From the NCBI RefSeq assembly GCF_014647795.1, contig NZ_BMPW01000041.1, positions 1 to 44,011 of the forward strand: a stretch of 44,011 bases of DNA, given 5' to 3'. This stretch comes from Actinoplanes campanulatus. GTDB lineage: Bacteria; Actinomycetota; Actinomycetes; Mycobacteriales; Micromonosporaceae. Both the position numbers and the translations under genes were made by a program. The notes under the pieces are model-generated. The model was not told the DNA's origin and did not search any database. It saw only the letters and a program-made list of their open reading frames with translations. This document shows, in pieces, positions 24,956-35,583 of this stretch; the stretch's first letter is position 1; each line of letters begins with the position of its first letter.

Positions 24956-25507
24956 TCAGCCGGCGGTCGCCGCGGCCTTCAGTTCGGCGGCCGCCGCCAG
25001 GTCCTCCTCGGACACCGCGGCGAGGGAGCCGAAGATGGAGACTGCTTCGTAGTAGGTCCAGGCCAGGCTGTAGCAGGCCGGCCGGACGACCGCCGTATAG
25101 GTGGCGCACTTGCGCTTGAGGTCCTCGTAGAACGAGGAGTCGATGCGGCTCTTGTTCGCGCTGAAGGCGCCCACCGCCTTGTAGTTGCGGTAGCCGAAGT
25201 CGTGCCGCCAGCAGGAGAGCTTGAAGTCGAAGCCGAGCGGGTTGTCCGGGCTGGCGGAGCAGTAGTCGGTGCTCCAGTCGAAGGCGTACGCCGACCAGGC
25301 GCCCTGGTTCTGCCGGGCGGCACTCCAACTGTTGTAGCTGGAGGCGCTGGTTTGGGTGAACGACGAGAGGGCGGCCAGCTTTTCGGCAGGGGTCACGGCG
25401 AACGCCGGACCGGAGCCGAGGAGAACGGTCAGGGCGGCGAAGGCCGCGACGAGCAGTGAGCGGACGGTGGCGCGCCGGGTGGGCGCGAGGCCGGTGTGTG
25501 TGGACAT
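24956..25507 (-). CDS. Secreted prokaryotic phospholipase A2
   Basis: This 183-residue protein has a signal peptide (about 1-37, RRATVRSLLVAAFAALTVLL, cleavage near GPAFA) and a phospholipase A2 domain of the actinobacterial type. The core motif STDYCSASPDNPLGFDFKLS, then CWRHDFGYRNYK, contains the catalytic His-Asp pair (RHD) and the calcium-site region; paired cysteines (YCSAS/CWRHD and KCATYT/PACYS) give two disulphides. It releases fatty acids from phospholipids outside the cell. AAGGAG lies 7 nt before the ATG. A large nested inverted repeat lies 54 nt upstream and may act in regulation. The C-terminus after residue 165 is alanine-rich and probably disordered. Confidence 0.88.
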   Translation of the reverse strand: MSTHTGLAPTRRATVRSLLVAAFAALTVLLGSGPAFAVTPAEKLAALSSFTQTSASSYNSWSAARQNQGAWSAYAFDWSTDYCSASPDNPLGFDFKLSCWRHDFGYRNYKAVGAFSANKSRIDSSFYEDLKRKCATYTAVVRPACYSLAWTYYEAVSIFGSLAAVSEEDLAAAAELKAAATAG

Positions 25508-25560
25508 CCGGTGCTCCTTCGAACGGCCCGTCTCGGTGGAGAGAGGCTGCCGGTGGGCGC

Positions 25561-25595
25561 TCGGGTGACGGTGAGGTTACTCACGAGTCACCCGA
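25561..25595. repeat. Nested inverted repeat before phospholipase A2
   Basis: Outer arms TCGGGTGAC (25561-25569) and GTCACCCGA (25587-25595) enclose inner arms GTGAG (25571-25575) and CTCAC (25580-25584), with 1-2 nt between arms and a 4-nt loop. The 35-bp element lies 54-88 bp before the phospholipase start codon. It could form a 14-bp hairpin in the leader or bind a dimeric regulator. Confidence 0.6.
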
Positions 25596-25823
25596 ACGAT
25601 CACTAAGTTTGAGCGCCCGACCTGACCGAAAGGCCATGGCAATATTTCAGTTCATCAATCCCTGGGAAAACAGGCGATCCCGGCACAGCCCTGTCCACAC
25701 GTGCACCCGCCGACCACGGCTGACGGCTAGCCGGCTGGCGGCGCCGGCCAGGGGGTTCCGGTCGCGGCGTCCCAGCGGAGTACCACGGTTCCGTCGACGC
25801 TGAACAGGGTGGCCGTTCGCCGA
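25596..25823. other. Stretch with a stray coding tail
   Basis: Apart from the phospholipase upstream region I see no complete gene here. On the minus strand, out of frame with the stop at 25824, a natural-looking tail reads RRTATLFSVDGTVVLRWDAA, then TGTPWPAPPAG, and stops at 25727. It may be the original C-terminus of the next gene, separated by a frameshift. Confidence 0.35.
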
Positions 25824-26486
25824 TCACGGCGGCGGTGACGGCGACGACAGGACGGCGGTGGCCGTTGAGCGGCGGGGCTCCGGGCCGAGCAGCCGTTTCC
25901 GCCCGGTGACGACGCCCAGGCCGAACGCGTCACAGAACGGCAGCATCATGTCGTGCCGCTGCTCCCGCAGGGCATGGTCGGCCCGCTGCCGTCGCGAGAA
26001 GACGGCCAGAAGGCGGCCGTTGTCCGGCTGGTGGAACCGGAGAGCGCAGTCGCCGGCGAGGGCCACGACGGGCCCGTCCGGGCCGGCGAGCACACCGATC
26101 TCCGATGCGCGGGCCCGCACGAACGGCCAGGCGATCCCGCGCCATCGCGGTTCGTGGGCGCCGGCTCCGGCCTCCGCGAGCAGCCGGGCCGCGAAGGGCC
26201 CGGCCGCCGGCACCAGCCGGGCCGCTTCCTCGAGGGCGTCGCGATGGCCGAGCAGCGCGACGCGTACCGCGTCGATCTGTTCGTCGAGTTCGGCGCCGGT
26301 GGCGTCGTGCCGGTCGATCGGCGCGTAGACCAGATCCGCGACCGTCTCGACGGCCCGTCTCGTGACGGCGTCGGACGGCCGGGAGGCGGCGAGCCGGGCG
26401 AGGAAGCTGATCACCGGCGCCGCGGCGAGTAGGCCGTCCCACGGCGCCTGCTCGATGCCGTCCCGCCGCGGGCCCCATCCACCCAC
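25824..26486 (-). CDS. Hypothetical protein, both ends uncertain
   Basis: This 220-residue protein begins at a GTG (26486) in the sequence GGWGPRRDGIEQAPWDGLLA, followed by helical repeats (PVISFLARLAASRPSDAVTR, RRAVETVADLVYAPIDRHDA, HRDALEEAARLVPAAGPFAA) and a strand-rich C-terminus (EIGVLAGPDGPVVALAGDCA). The helical part suggests a HEAT-like scaffold of unknown role. Upstream of the GTG the same frame stays open and natural (PLFSADRHDD), so the true start may have been lost. At the C-terminus it ends in a low-complexity SSPSPPP, while a better tail lies in another frame ending at 25727. It may be a damaged gene. Confidence 0.5.
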   Translation of the reverse strand: MGGWGPRRDGIEQAPWDGLLAAAPVISFLARLAASRPSDAVTRRAVETVADLVYAPIDRHDATGAELDEQIDAVRVALLGHRDALEEAARLVPAAGPFAARLLAEAGAGAHEPRWRGIAWPFVRARASEIGVLAGPDGPVVALAGDCALRFHQPDNGRLLAVFSRRQRADHALREQRHDMMLPFCDAFGLGVVTGRKRLLGPEPRRSTATAVLSSPSPPP

Positions 26487-26609
26487 ATGATCATCATGGC
26501 GGTCCGCGGAGAAGAGAGGGCGGCCCGGCCGCCGGGCCGCCGTCGATGAGCGGGCCGATGCCCGTGATGCACCGCGATCCCGGCCCGGCCAGGAACGCGA
26601 CCTTCAAGA

Positions 26610-27977
26610 TCAAAAGCTGCTCCGGTACGGGTGAGGCCGCGGAATCGACCGATCGAGGCGCAGCAGGAGCAGCGCCACCACCGCGCAGGTGATGTCCCCC
26701 GCGGCGAGGCTCGTCCAGATGCCGGCAAGGCCGGTCCGGCTGACCACGATCACCAGCGGCGCCTTGATGAGTAGCAGGCTGCCGACCGAGAGCAGGTAGG
26801 ACGGGGCGGTCCGGCCCAGCGACTGGAAATAGGCGGACACCAGCGGGGTGACGCCGGCGGCCGCGATGCCGACGGCGAGGATCCTCAGGGCGTGTTCGGC
26901 GGCCGGGGCGATCGCCGGGTCGTCGACGAAGACCGCGACCAGCGGCCCGGCGAAGGCGATCAGCACCGCGGCGGCGGTCACGCCGTAGCCGATCGTGGCG
27001 CGCAGGGCCACGGTACGGGCGCGGGCGACCCGGCCGGGCAGGCCGCGGCCGGCGTTGAAGCCGACGATCGGTTGCAGGCCCTGGCTGATGCCCAGCTGCG
27101 GCATCATGACGAACGTCTGGATCCGGGAGCAGACGGCGTAGGCGGCCAGCGCGACGGTCCCGGCCGCGCCGGCAAGGATGTTGTTGACCAGCACGGCGAG
27201 CAGGGTGGCGCCGAAACCGGCCAGGAACGACGGGGCGCCGACACCCAGCAGGGCCGCGATCGTCGGCCGGTGCGGGCGCAGGTCCCGGGCGGTGATCCGG
27301 TAGGGGCGGTGGCGCCGGCCGAAGAAGAACCACAGGCCCATCAGCGCCGACACCGCCTGCCCGCCGACGGTGCCCAGCGCGGCGCCGCGTACGCCCAGGT
27401 CGAAGACGAAGATGAGCAGCGGGTCGAGGGTGATCTGCACGAGAACCGGGATGAGCCACAGCATCGTGGCGTACCGCATCCGGCCTTCGGCCCGGACCAG
27501 GCTGGAGAAGCCGGTCGAGACCAGAGCGCCGCACAGCAGGATCGCGGTGTAGGCGCGGGTGTCGTCGCGGGCGCCGGCTTCGGCGCCGAGAGCGGTGATC
27601 AGCGGGTCGAGGGTGGCGAGTCCGGCGATGGTGATCGTGGCGGCGGTCAGCCAGAACAGGGTGAAGGCGTTGCCGGCGGCCCGTGCCGCCACGGCGGTGT
27701 CGCCGGCGCCGAGACTCCGCGACACCAGCGACGCGCCGCCCGCGCCGACGGTGGCCGACACCGCGCCGAGGACCAGCAGGACCGGTGCGGCCAGGTTGAC
27801 CGCGGCCATCGCGTCCGGGCCGACGCCACGGGCGACGAACCAGGCGTTGGTGAGCGCGTAGATGCCGTAGACGCCGACCGACAGGGTGGTCTGCGAGCAG
27901 GTGTGCCACAGCAGCCGCCCGATCGAGCGGCTGCCGAGCGCCGCGGTGCTGTCGGCCGCCGTGGCGACCGGTCTCAG
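26610..27977 (-). CDS. MATE-family efflux transporter
   Basis: This protein of about 455 residues has roughly twelve transmembrane helices and MATE/NorM signatures. These include VNLAAPVLLVLGAVSATVGA, the conserved AxxAxRSLGAGD-type loop GGASLVSRSLGAGDTAVAAR, LLCGALVSTGFSSLVRAEGR, ITLDPLLIFVFDLGVRGAAL and GLQPIVGFNAGRGLPGRVAR. It exports cationic compounds in exchange for protons or sodium. No ATG, GTG or TTG start precedes the first conserved helix. A CTG at 27975-27977 overlaps the TGA of the upstream kinase as CTGA, exactly as ATGA overlaps do, so I take it as the start. It is translationally coupled to the APH-fold kinase. Confidence 0.82.
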   Translation of the reverse strand: MRPVATAADSTAALGSRSIGRLLWHTCSQTTLSVGVYGIYALTNAWFVARGVGPDAMAAVNLAAPVLLVLGAVSATVGAGGASLVSRSLGAGDTAVAARAAGNAFTLFWLTAATITIAGLATLDPLITALGAEAGARDDTRAYTAILLCGALVSTGFSSLVRAEGRMRYATMLWLIPVLVQITLDPLLIFVFDLGVRGAALGTVGGQAVSALMGLWFFFGRRHRPYRITARDLRPHRPTIAALLGVGAPSFLAGFGATLLAVLVNNILAGAAGTVALAAYAVCSRIQTFVMMPQLGISQGLQPIVGFNAGRGLPGRVARARTVALRATIGYGVTAAAVLIAFAGPLVAVFVDDPAIAPAAEHALRILAVGIAAAGVTPLVSAYFQSLGRTAPSYLLSVGSLLLIKAPLVIVVSRTGLAGIWTSLAAGDITCAVVALLLLRLDRSIPRPHPYRSSF

Positions 27978-28969
27978 TGCCCGGCCTGACGGAACAGGCG
28001 CATGACCTCGCCCAGCCGCTCGCGCGCCCAGTCGTACTGGTGGGTGTCGGTGTGCCCGCGATAGTTCGTCTCGATGATCATGATGAGGACCAGGTAGAGG
28101 GTGTAGAGCCGGCGGCGCCGCCGTTCGGTGGTGGTGAGCTCGCGATGGCCGTAGCCGCGCATGAACGCGGTGGAGTCGCCGAACGCGGGCAGGTCGATGG
28201 CGGTGAACCCGGCTTCCATCAGCGGGTCGCCGTAGAAGGCGCGCTCGTGGTCGATGATCGCGATGATCTTCCCGTCGCGGATCATGACGTTGCTGTCCCA
28301 CAGGTCCCATTCGACGAACCGGGGTTCGGTCACCTCGTCCAGACAGTCCTGGCTGTCCGCGATCACCTGCCGGATCAGGTCGTAGTCGTAGCCGATGTCG
28401 ACGTTGCGGCGTTCGCCGTCGGCGAGCACGTCGCCGATCATGCGGGTGAAGCAGTGCCGCCAGGTCGGGTCGCCGGGTCCGGCGAGCGGGCCGAACGCCG
28501 TACCCCGAATGCTGTTGAGCTCGCGATTGGCGGCGCCGAGCGCCTCGTTGTAGGTGTCGCGTTCGGCCGGGGTGAGGGTGTCCCTGACGATGCCGAAGTT
28601 GTCGGCGTCGATGTAGGGCATGAGGAACCAGTCGGCGTCGCAGAGTTCGTGGCTGCGGTCGGCGTAGTCGACGTGCGGCACCGGCACGGTGGTCTGCTCG
28701 GCGATGAGCCGCAGCGAGGCCAGTTCGATGCCCATCGCGCCGTGTTCGTAGGTCATGACCTCGATGTGCGGCGGCGGTGCGATCTTCAGGACGACCTGGG
28801 CGCCGCCGCGCAGCCGGATCCGGTAGGCGACGTTGAACCAGCCGTGGCCGAGTTCGCTGCACCACTCGGCGCTGTCCGCGGGCATCGGCACCTCGTCCGG
28901 GCCGTAGGCGCGGGCGATCATCGCGCGCAGAGTGTCCGGGCTCTGCCGGTTCTTGGTGATGCTCTCCAT
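27974..28969 (-). CDS. Aminoglycoside/choline kinase-fold phosphotransferase (APH)
   Basis: This 331-residue kinase has an N-lobe with GHGWFNVAYRIRL and QVVLKIAPPP (K62), a catalytic loop VEWDLWDSNVMIRDGKIIAI (D222, N227) and a metal-binding IIDHERAFYGDPL (D240). The usual HGD of the APH loop is EWD here, so phosphoryl transfer may be altered though the aspartate and asparagine are kept. Substrates in this fold include aminoglycosides, choline, homoserine and macrolides. GAGGG lies 6 nt before the ATG. Its coupling with a MATE exporter suggests inactivation plus export of a small cationic compound. A palindromic operator lies about 55 bp upstream. Confidence 0.85.
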   Translation of the reverse strand: MESITKNRQSPDTLRAMIARAYGPDEVPMPADSAEWCSELGHGWFNVAYRIRLRGGAQVVLKIAPPPHIEVMTYEHGAMGIELASLRLIAEQTTVPVPHVDYADRSHELCDADWFLMPYIDADNFGIVRDTLTPAERDTYNEALGAANRELNSIRGTAFGPLAGPGDPTWRHCFTRMIGDVLADGERRNVDIGYDYDLIRQVIADSQDCLDEVTEPRFVEWDLWDSNVMIRDGKIIAIIDHERAFYGDPLMEAGFTAIDLPAFGDSTAFMRGYGHRELTTTERRRRRLYTLYLVLIMIIETNYRGHTDTHQYDWARERLGEVMRLFRQAGH

Positions 28970-29016
28970 GGCGGGACCCTCATCGACGAGACGGTGAACG
29001 GTTCGCACGGTAGCCG

Positions 29017-29030
29017 AGAGAGCGCTCTCT
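29017..29030. promoter_or_regulatory. Palindromic operator AGAGAGCGCTCTCT
   Basis: This perfect 14-bp palindrome is centred about 55 bp before the kinase start codon (28969) on the minus strand. The GAGCGCTC core is LacI-like, but the flanks differ from the CebR-like sites at 16322 and 39767, so a different repressor is expected. Confidence 0.55.
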
Positions 29031-29055
29031 ATCCAGCGGAGCCGCTGCCCAGCGG

Positions 29056-29709
29056 TCATCGGGTGAAGAGGGCCTGCCAGCGGGTCGGCAGGGTGGTTCC
29101 CACCGCCTCCACCTGGGTGATCGAAATCGGCCGCAGCCCGTCGGCCGCGAAGCCGTCGATCTCGGCCCGGCTGAGCGGCCACGGCGGCCCCGACCCGTCG
29201 CTGTCCACCCGGCCGGTGGCCGCCGCGAGCACGACCAGCAGCCCACCGGGCGCCACGAACGTGCCGGCCACGGCGATCGCCCGGGCCCGGATCTCAGTCG
29301 GCAGGGCCTGTACGTTGTTGCTCTCCAGAACCAGGTCGAACCCGTGCCGCCAGGCAGCGGGCGGATCGAGCAGGTCGGCGACGACGTAGTCGACGGGGCT
29401 CGACGGATGCCGGGCACGGGCCAGGTCGATGGCGGTGGCCGAGATGTCGAAAGCGGTCACCGCATATCCCAGTTCGCCCAGGTACTCGGCGTCCCGGCCG
29501 GGGCCGCAGCCGACCACCAGGGCACGCCGCCCGACCCCGTCGGGCAGGTCGAGCGCCCGCAGGTGGGTGCTCGGCGCGGCCACGTCCCAGGGCACTTCGG
29601 CCCGCCCGTCACGCGCTTGGGCGTACAGATGCTCGAACCAGCCGGTGGGGTCGCCGGCCGCGAGTGAGGCGGCGGCCAGGCGCCGGGCGTCGGCGGCGGA
29701 GGCCGTCAT
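29056..29709 (-). CDS. TPMT-like class I SAM-dependent methyltransferase
   Basis: This 217-residue methyltransferase resembles the thiopurine S-methyltransferase group. It has an N-terminal WFEHLYAQARDG-PWDV segment, motif I ALVVGCGPGRDAEYLGELGY, motif II VTAFDISATAIDLARARHP, DYVVADLLDPP, and LVLESNNVQALPTEIR in place of the usual DRxALxALP motif. These enzymes methylate thiols, selenols or small toxic molecules using S-adenosylmethionine. Its ATG overlaps the stop of the deformylase gene by 4 nt (ATGA), so both are made from one transcript. Confidence 0.85.
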   Translation of the reverse strand: MTASAADARRLAAASLAAGDPTGWFEHLYAQARDGRAEVPWDVAAPSTHLRALDLPDGVGRRALVVGCGPGRDAEYLGELGYAVTAFDISATAIDLARARHPSSPVDYVVADLLDPPAAWRHGFDLVLESNNVQALPTEIRARAIAVAGTFVAPGGLLVVLAAATGRVDSDGSGPPWPLSRAEIDGFAADGLRPISITQVEAVGTTLPTRWQALFTR

Positions 29710-30194
29710 CGGGGAACCACGCGCCGCAGCTCGCGCAGGGCCTGGCGGCGCACGTCGCCGGTGAGGGTGTCGATGTAGAGGCGCCCGTCGAGGTGGTCGG
29801 TCTCGTGCTGGAGTGCCCGGGCCAGGAAGCCGGCGCCCTCGATGACGAGTGGTTCGCCGTGCTGGTCGAAGCCGTGGCAGACGACGGATTCGGAGCGGCG
29901 GGTCTCGAAGCCCATGCCGGGCAGCGACAGGCAGCCCTCCTCGTCGGTCTGCTCGCCGGCGAAGTCGCTGAGCACCGGATTGACCACGTGGCCGACCCGG
30001 CCGCCGACGTTGTACGAGAACACCCGCAGGCCGACGCCGATCTGTGGGGCGGCGACGCCGGCGCGGCCGGGTTCGCGGACGGTGTCCTCCAGGTCCTGAA
30101 CGAGTTCGCGCAGTGCCGCGTCGAAGGTGGTGACGTGGTCGGCGGGTGTGCGCAGAACCGGGTCACCGAAGAGCCGAATAGGCCTGACTGTCAT
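29706..30194 (-). CDS. def: Peptide deformylase
   Basis: This 162-residue enzyme has all three deformylase motifs: GVAAPQIG (46-53), EGCLSLPG (around C88) and HETDHLDG (H130, E131, H134), which bind the catalytic metal and remove the formyl group from new polypeptides. The length is normal. Actinomycetes usually carry several def paralogues; this one is paired with a methyltransferase rather than with fmt, so it may be a secondary copy. TAGCCT lies 7 nt before the ATG, which suggests a leaderless mRNA. Confidence 0.95.
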   Translation of the reverse strand: MTVRPIRLFGDPVLRTPADHVTTFDAALRELVQDLEDTVREPGRAGVAAPQIGVGLRVFSYNVGGRVGHVVNPVLSDFAGEQTDEEGCLSLPGMGFETRRSESVVCHGFDQHGEPLVIEGAGFLARALQHETDHLDGRLYIDTLTGDVRRQALRELRRVVPR

Positions 30195-30201
30195 GCCCCA
30201 G

Positions 30202-30207
30202 AGGCTA
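30202..30207 (-). promoter_or_regulatory. -10 hexamer TAGCCT, probable leaderless start of def
   Basis: On the minus strand TAGCCT ends 7 nt before the def ATG at 30194. There is no typical ribosome binding site. Confidence 0.5.
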
Positions 30208-30215
30208 TCTGGTCG

Positions 30216-30740
30216 TTACGTGAAAAGGACGGGCCGGTCGTTGACCAGCATCTGCCGGAGTTTGATGAGCGACCGCCGGGTCTGGCTCTTGACCACGGTG
30301 ACGGGCACTCCGAGTTCCTGGGCGACCTGTTCCACGCTGTGGTCGGCGAAGTAGCGCAGCATGACGATGGCCCGGTCGCGGGCGGGCAGGCGGGCGAGCG
30401 CGTCGAGCATGGTGAGCCGCAGTTCGGGGCTCATCGAGTAGGCGGGTTCGCGCAGTTCGCCGGGGACGGCCTCGGTGGAGCTGCGGCGGCGCCGGTGGTC
30501 GAGGTAGGCGCGCAGGAGCACGCGCTGGGCGTACGCGATGAGGTTGTCGCTGTCGACGGCCCGGTCCCAGCTGAGGAACAGCTTGGTGAGGGTGGTCTGG
30601 GTGAGGTCCTGGGCCAGGTGCCAGTCCCGGCACAGCTGGAAGGCGCTGCTGTGCAGCCGGGCCGTGCTGGCGTGGGCGAATCCCGCGAAGTCCACCCGGA
30701 GGTGGATGCCGGAGACCGGTGGATCAAGGGTGTCGAGCAT
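30216..30740 (-). CDS. SigE-family ECF-type sigma factor
   Basis: This 174-residue sigma factor has region 2 (FAGFAHASTARLHSSAFQLC, DWHLAQDLTQTTLTKLFLSW) and region 4 (LTMLDALARLPARDRAIVML, RYFADHSVEQVAQELGVPVT, VVKSQTRRSLIKLRQML). The DLTQTTLTKLF motif is typical of the actinobacterial SigE family. I place the start at the ATG at 30740 because known members begin close to region 2; a TTG at 30821 would add an unusual tail. No anti-sigma gene is adjacent, so its signal is unknown. It lies 22 bp upstream of def but reads as a separate unit. Confidence 0.85.
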   Translation of the reverse strand: MLDTLDPPVSGIHLRVDFAGFAHASTARLHSSAFQLCRDWHLAQDLTQTTLTKLFLSWDRAVDSDNLIAYAQRVLLRAYLDHRRRRSSTEAVPGELREPAYSMSPELRLTMLDALARLPARDRAIVMLRYFADHSVEQVAQELGVPVTVVKSQTRRSLIKLRQMLVNDRPVLFT

Positions 30741-30917
30741 GACCGCGATGTCGCCTCTCTGCAGCCACCACGGCACTTCCTTGTGCCATTGTGGACCGCC
30801 TCGGTGCCGCGCGTGCGTCAAATTACGCGCTCAGCCCCCTTCTGTGGGGGCGGATGCCGACAGTGGCACGCAATAGGTAGAGGCGGCTCGGAGAGAGCTG
30901 GGAGGAGACTGTGGGGG

Positions 30918-32150
30918 TCACACGCCGCGCAGGGCGGCCCGCAGCGGTCCCGCCTTGGCGGCGGCTTCGGCGACCTCGTCGGCCGGATCGCTGTCGATGG
31001 TGATGCCGCCGCCGGCCCAGGCGTGGACGCGGCGGCCGTCGACGGCGACGGTGCGGATGCTCAGGCCGAGATCGAGGTGGTCGTGGCCGAGCCAGCCGAG
31101 GGCGCCCATGCTGACGCCGCGGCCGACCGGTTCGAGGGCGGCGATCTGGGCGAGGGCGGCGAGTTTGGGGGCGCCGGTGACGCTGCCGCCGGGGCAGACG
31201 GCCCGCAGCAGGGCGGCCAGGTCCACATCGCCGTCGAGCGGGGCGGAGACGACGGATTCGGCCTGCCAGAGACCCACCCATCGGCGTACGGCGAACAGCT
31301 CGTCCACCCGCACCGGCCCGGTCCCGGGCAGCCGGGCGAGGTCGTTGCGTTCCAGGTCGACGATCATGACGTGCTCGGCGCGTTCCTTGGTGGAGGCGAG
31401 CAGTTCGCCGCGGCCGGCGTCGGTGGCGGGGCGGGTGCCCTTGATCGGGCGGGTGATGACCCGGCCGTCGCGGACCTCGACGAGGGTTTCCGGGGAGGCG
31501 GTGGCCATGGCCCAGCCGTCGCCGGCCAGGACGCCGCCGTAGCGGGCGCCGGGCAGTGCGGCGACGCGGCGCAGCGCGGGCCCGGGGTCCCCGGTGTACG
31601 GCGCTGACGCGTGCCCGACGACGTTGACCTGATAGACGTCGCCACGGGCGATGGCGGCCCGGACCTCCTCGACGGCGTGGGCGTGGTCGGCGCGGCTCCA
31701 GCTGTCCCGCCAGGGGCCGAGCGACCATCCCTTAGAAGGGGAAAAATCCGTCTGAGAGGTGGAATGTCGGTATACAACAGCGTAAACGTCGGGAATGCTG
31801 GGCACTGGCGAGGGGGCGCCGACCACTCCCCCGGCCATCACGCATCCGGCATCCGCCGACACGTAGAGTGCTGCCCCGCAAGTTGCACCATCGCCGATCG
31901 TCTTATTTTTGTCACCCGTTCGGCCAAGGTTCCGCACCGGTAGGCCGTTGCCGTCGAGGAACGCGGCCAGAAGCTCGGCAGGGTCACCGGGATCACCCCG
32001 ATGCCATCGAAAAGCGCTCAACACGTCATGACGTGCACCGCAGTCCGCCGGAGCGCCCGGCGGCGCCCCGAACGGAGGTAGCGGAGAGTGGTCAACAACG
32101 CCGCCGCCGTGGAATATCGGAGCCGAGGACGCGGACACGGACGCCGTCAC
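30918..32150 (-). CDS. pabB: Aminodeoxychorismate synthase component I
   Basis: This chorismate-binding enzyme (up to 410 residues) has HAVEEVRAAIARGDVYQVNV, ITRPIKGTRPATDAGRGELL (PIKGT at 235-239, diagnostic of PabB rather than TrpE), EHVMIVDLERNDLARLPGTG, CPGGSVTGAPKLAALAQIAA and a late HAWAGGGITIDSDPADEVAE. It turns chorismate plus ammonia into 4-amino-4-deoxychorismate for folate or for some antibiotics. No glutamine amidotransferase (PabA) or lyase (PabC) gene is beside it. The first 60 residues are weakly supported. The start may be the GTG at 32150 or a codon further in. Confidence 0.85.
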   Translation of the reverse strand: MTASVSASSAPIFHGGGVVDHSPLPPFGAPPGAPADCGARHDVLSAFRWHRGDPGDPAELLAAFLDGNGLPVRNLGRTGDKNKTIGDGATCGAALYVSADAGCVMAGGVVGAPSPVPSIPDVYAVVYRHSTSQTDFSPSKGWSLGPWRDSWSRADHAHAVEEVRAAIARGDVYQVNVVGHASAPYTGDPGPALRRVAALPGARYGGVLAGDGWAMATASPETLVEVRDGRVITRPIKGTRPATDAGRGELLASTKERAEHVMIVDLERNDLARLPGTGPVRVDELFAVRRWVGLWQAESVVSAPLDGDVDLAALLRAVCPGGSVTGAPKLAALAQIAALEPVGRGVSMGALGWLGHDHLDLGLSIRTVAVDGRRVHAWAGGGITIDSDPADEVAEAAAKAGPLRAALRGV

Positions 32151-32236
32151 CGGGTTGAACCGCTGTCGTTCGATGTGAGGTAACGTTCGTCACCGCGTTT
32201 GTGAACCTTCACACAACCCCCAACGGAGATCCACCG

Positions 32237-32437
32237 ATGTGCCAGCACCTGAACCCATGTCCCCCCGCCGACGCTACCGACCGTGAGGCCGCACTCATCA
32301 TCGCGACTTTCCGGGAGCAGGGCTGGAGTCTGCTCTGCAACGGCGTCATCATCTTCGAGGACACCGGCGAGCTGCTGCCGGACGGCACCATGATCGAGCC
32401 GCACCGCGGCCCGGCGGTGCACGCCCTGGCGGCGTGA
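32237..32437 (+). CDS. DUF5999 family protein
   Basis: This 66-residue protein matches the actinobacterial DUF5999 pattern almost along its length: CQHLNPCPPADATDREAALI, EQGWSLLCNGVIIFEDTGEL and LPDGTMIEPHR. The conserved CQH and CP cysteines and histidine could bind metal, but no function is known. The ATG at 32237 follows GGAG by 9 nt and is preferred over one 36 nt upstream. It stands alone, divergent from pabB. Confidence 0.85.
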   Translation: MCQHLNPCPPADATDREAALIIATFREQGWSLLCNGVIIFEDTGELLPDGTMIEPHRGPAVHALAA

Positions 32438-32532
32438 CCCATCACCGAACACGCGACGCAGCGTAATCAATCGATGACTACGAAGGCGACGCAGGCCGCG
32501 ATCAAGGGCGACCGCGACCTGCGCGACTGAGA

Positions 32533-35373
<2,841 letters not shown>

Positions 35374-35431
35374 GGGCGACTCCAGAGCGTGAGAAGGTCG
35401 AGGATCAACCTCCCCCTCTGTCATACCCACA

Positions 35432-35526
35432 CCGCGGCATTTCAGAGTCGCCTGCCCACGCGGTCCTTGTGCCTGAAAGTTTCCGGGGAGGAGTTGCCTC
35501 TTCGGCGCCCTAAGGTCTCTCCCGCG
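35432..35526 (-). promoter_or_regulatory. Glycine riboswitch (single aptamer) of gcvP
   Basis: Reading leftward, the leader carries the hallmark segments of a glycine aptamer in order: CGCGGGAGAGACC, GGGCGCCGAAGAGGCAA, then TTTCAGGCACAAGGACCGCG, GGGCAGGCGACTCTG and a closing CCGCG. P1 can form from CGCGG...GAGAG with CTCT...CCGCG. Only one aptamer is present; the 59 nt between it and the gcvP ATG have no room for a second. The 8 nt GAGTCGCC at 35382-35375, overlapping the gcvP ribosome binding site, are exactly complementary to GGCGACTC at 35452-35445 in the aptamer. Confidence 0.9.
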
Positions 35527-35583
35527 TGCACCCCCAACCTACCAGCGCACATGGGTGGGAGCGGGAGCCCTAGGGTGTTCGAT

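Noticed and set aside
32474-32530. An 18-codon frame after the DUF5999 gene (MTTKATQAAIKGDRDLRD)
   Set aside because: It is too short, has no ribosome binding site and no known relative. It was kept out of the gene list.
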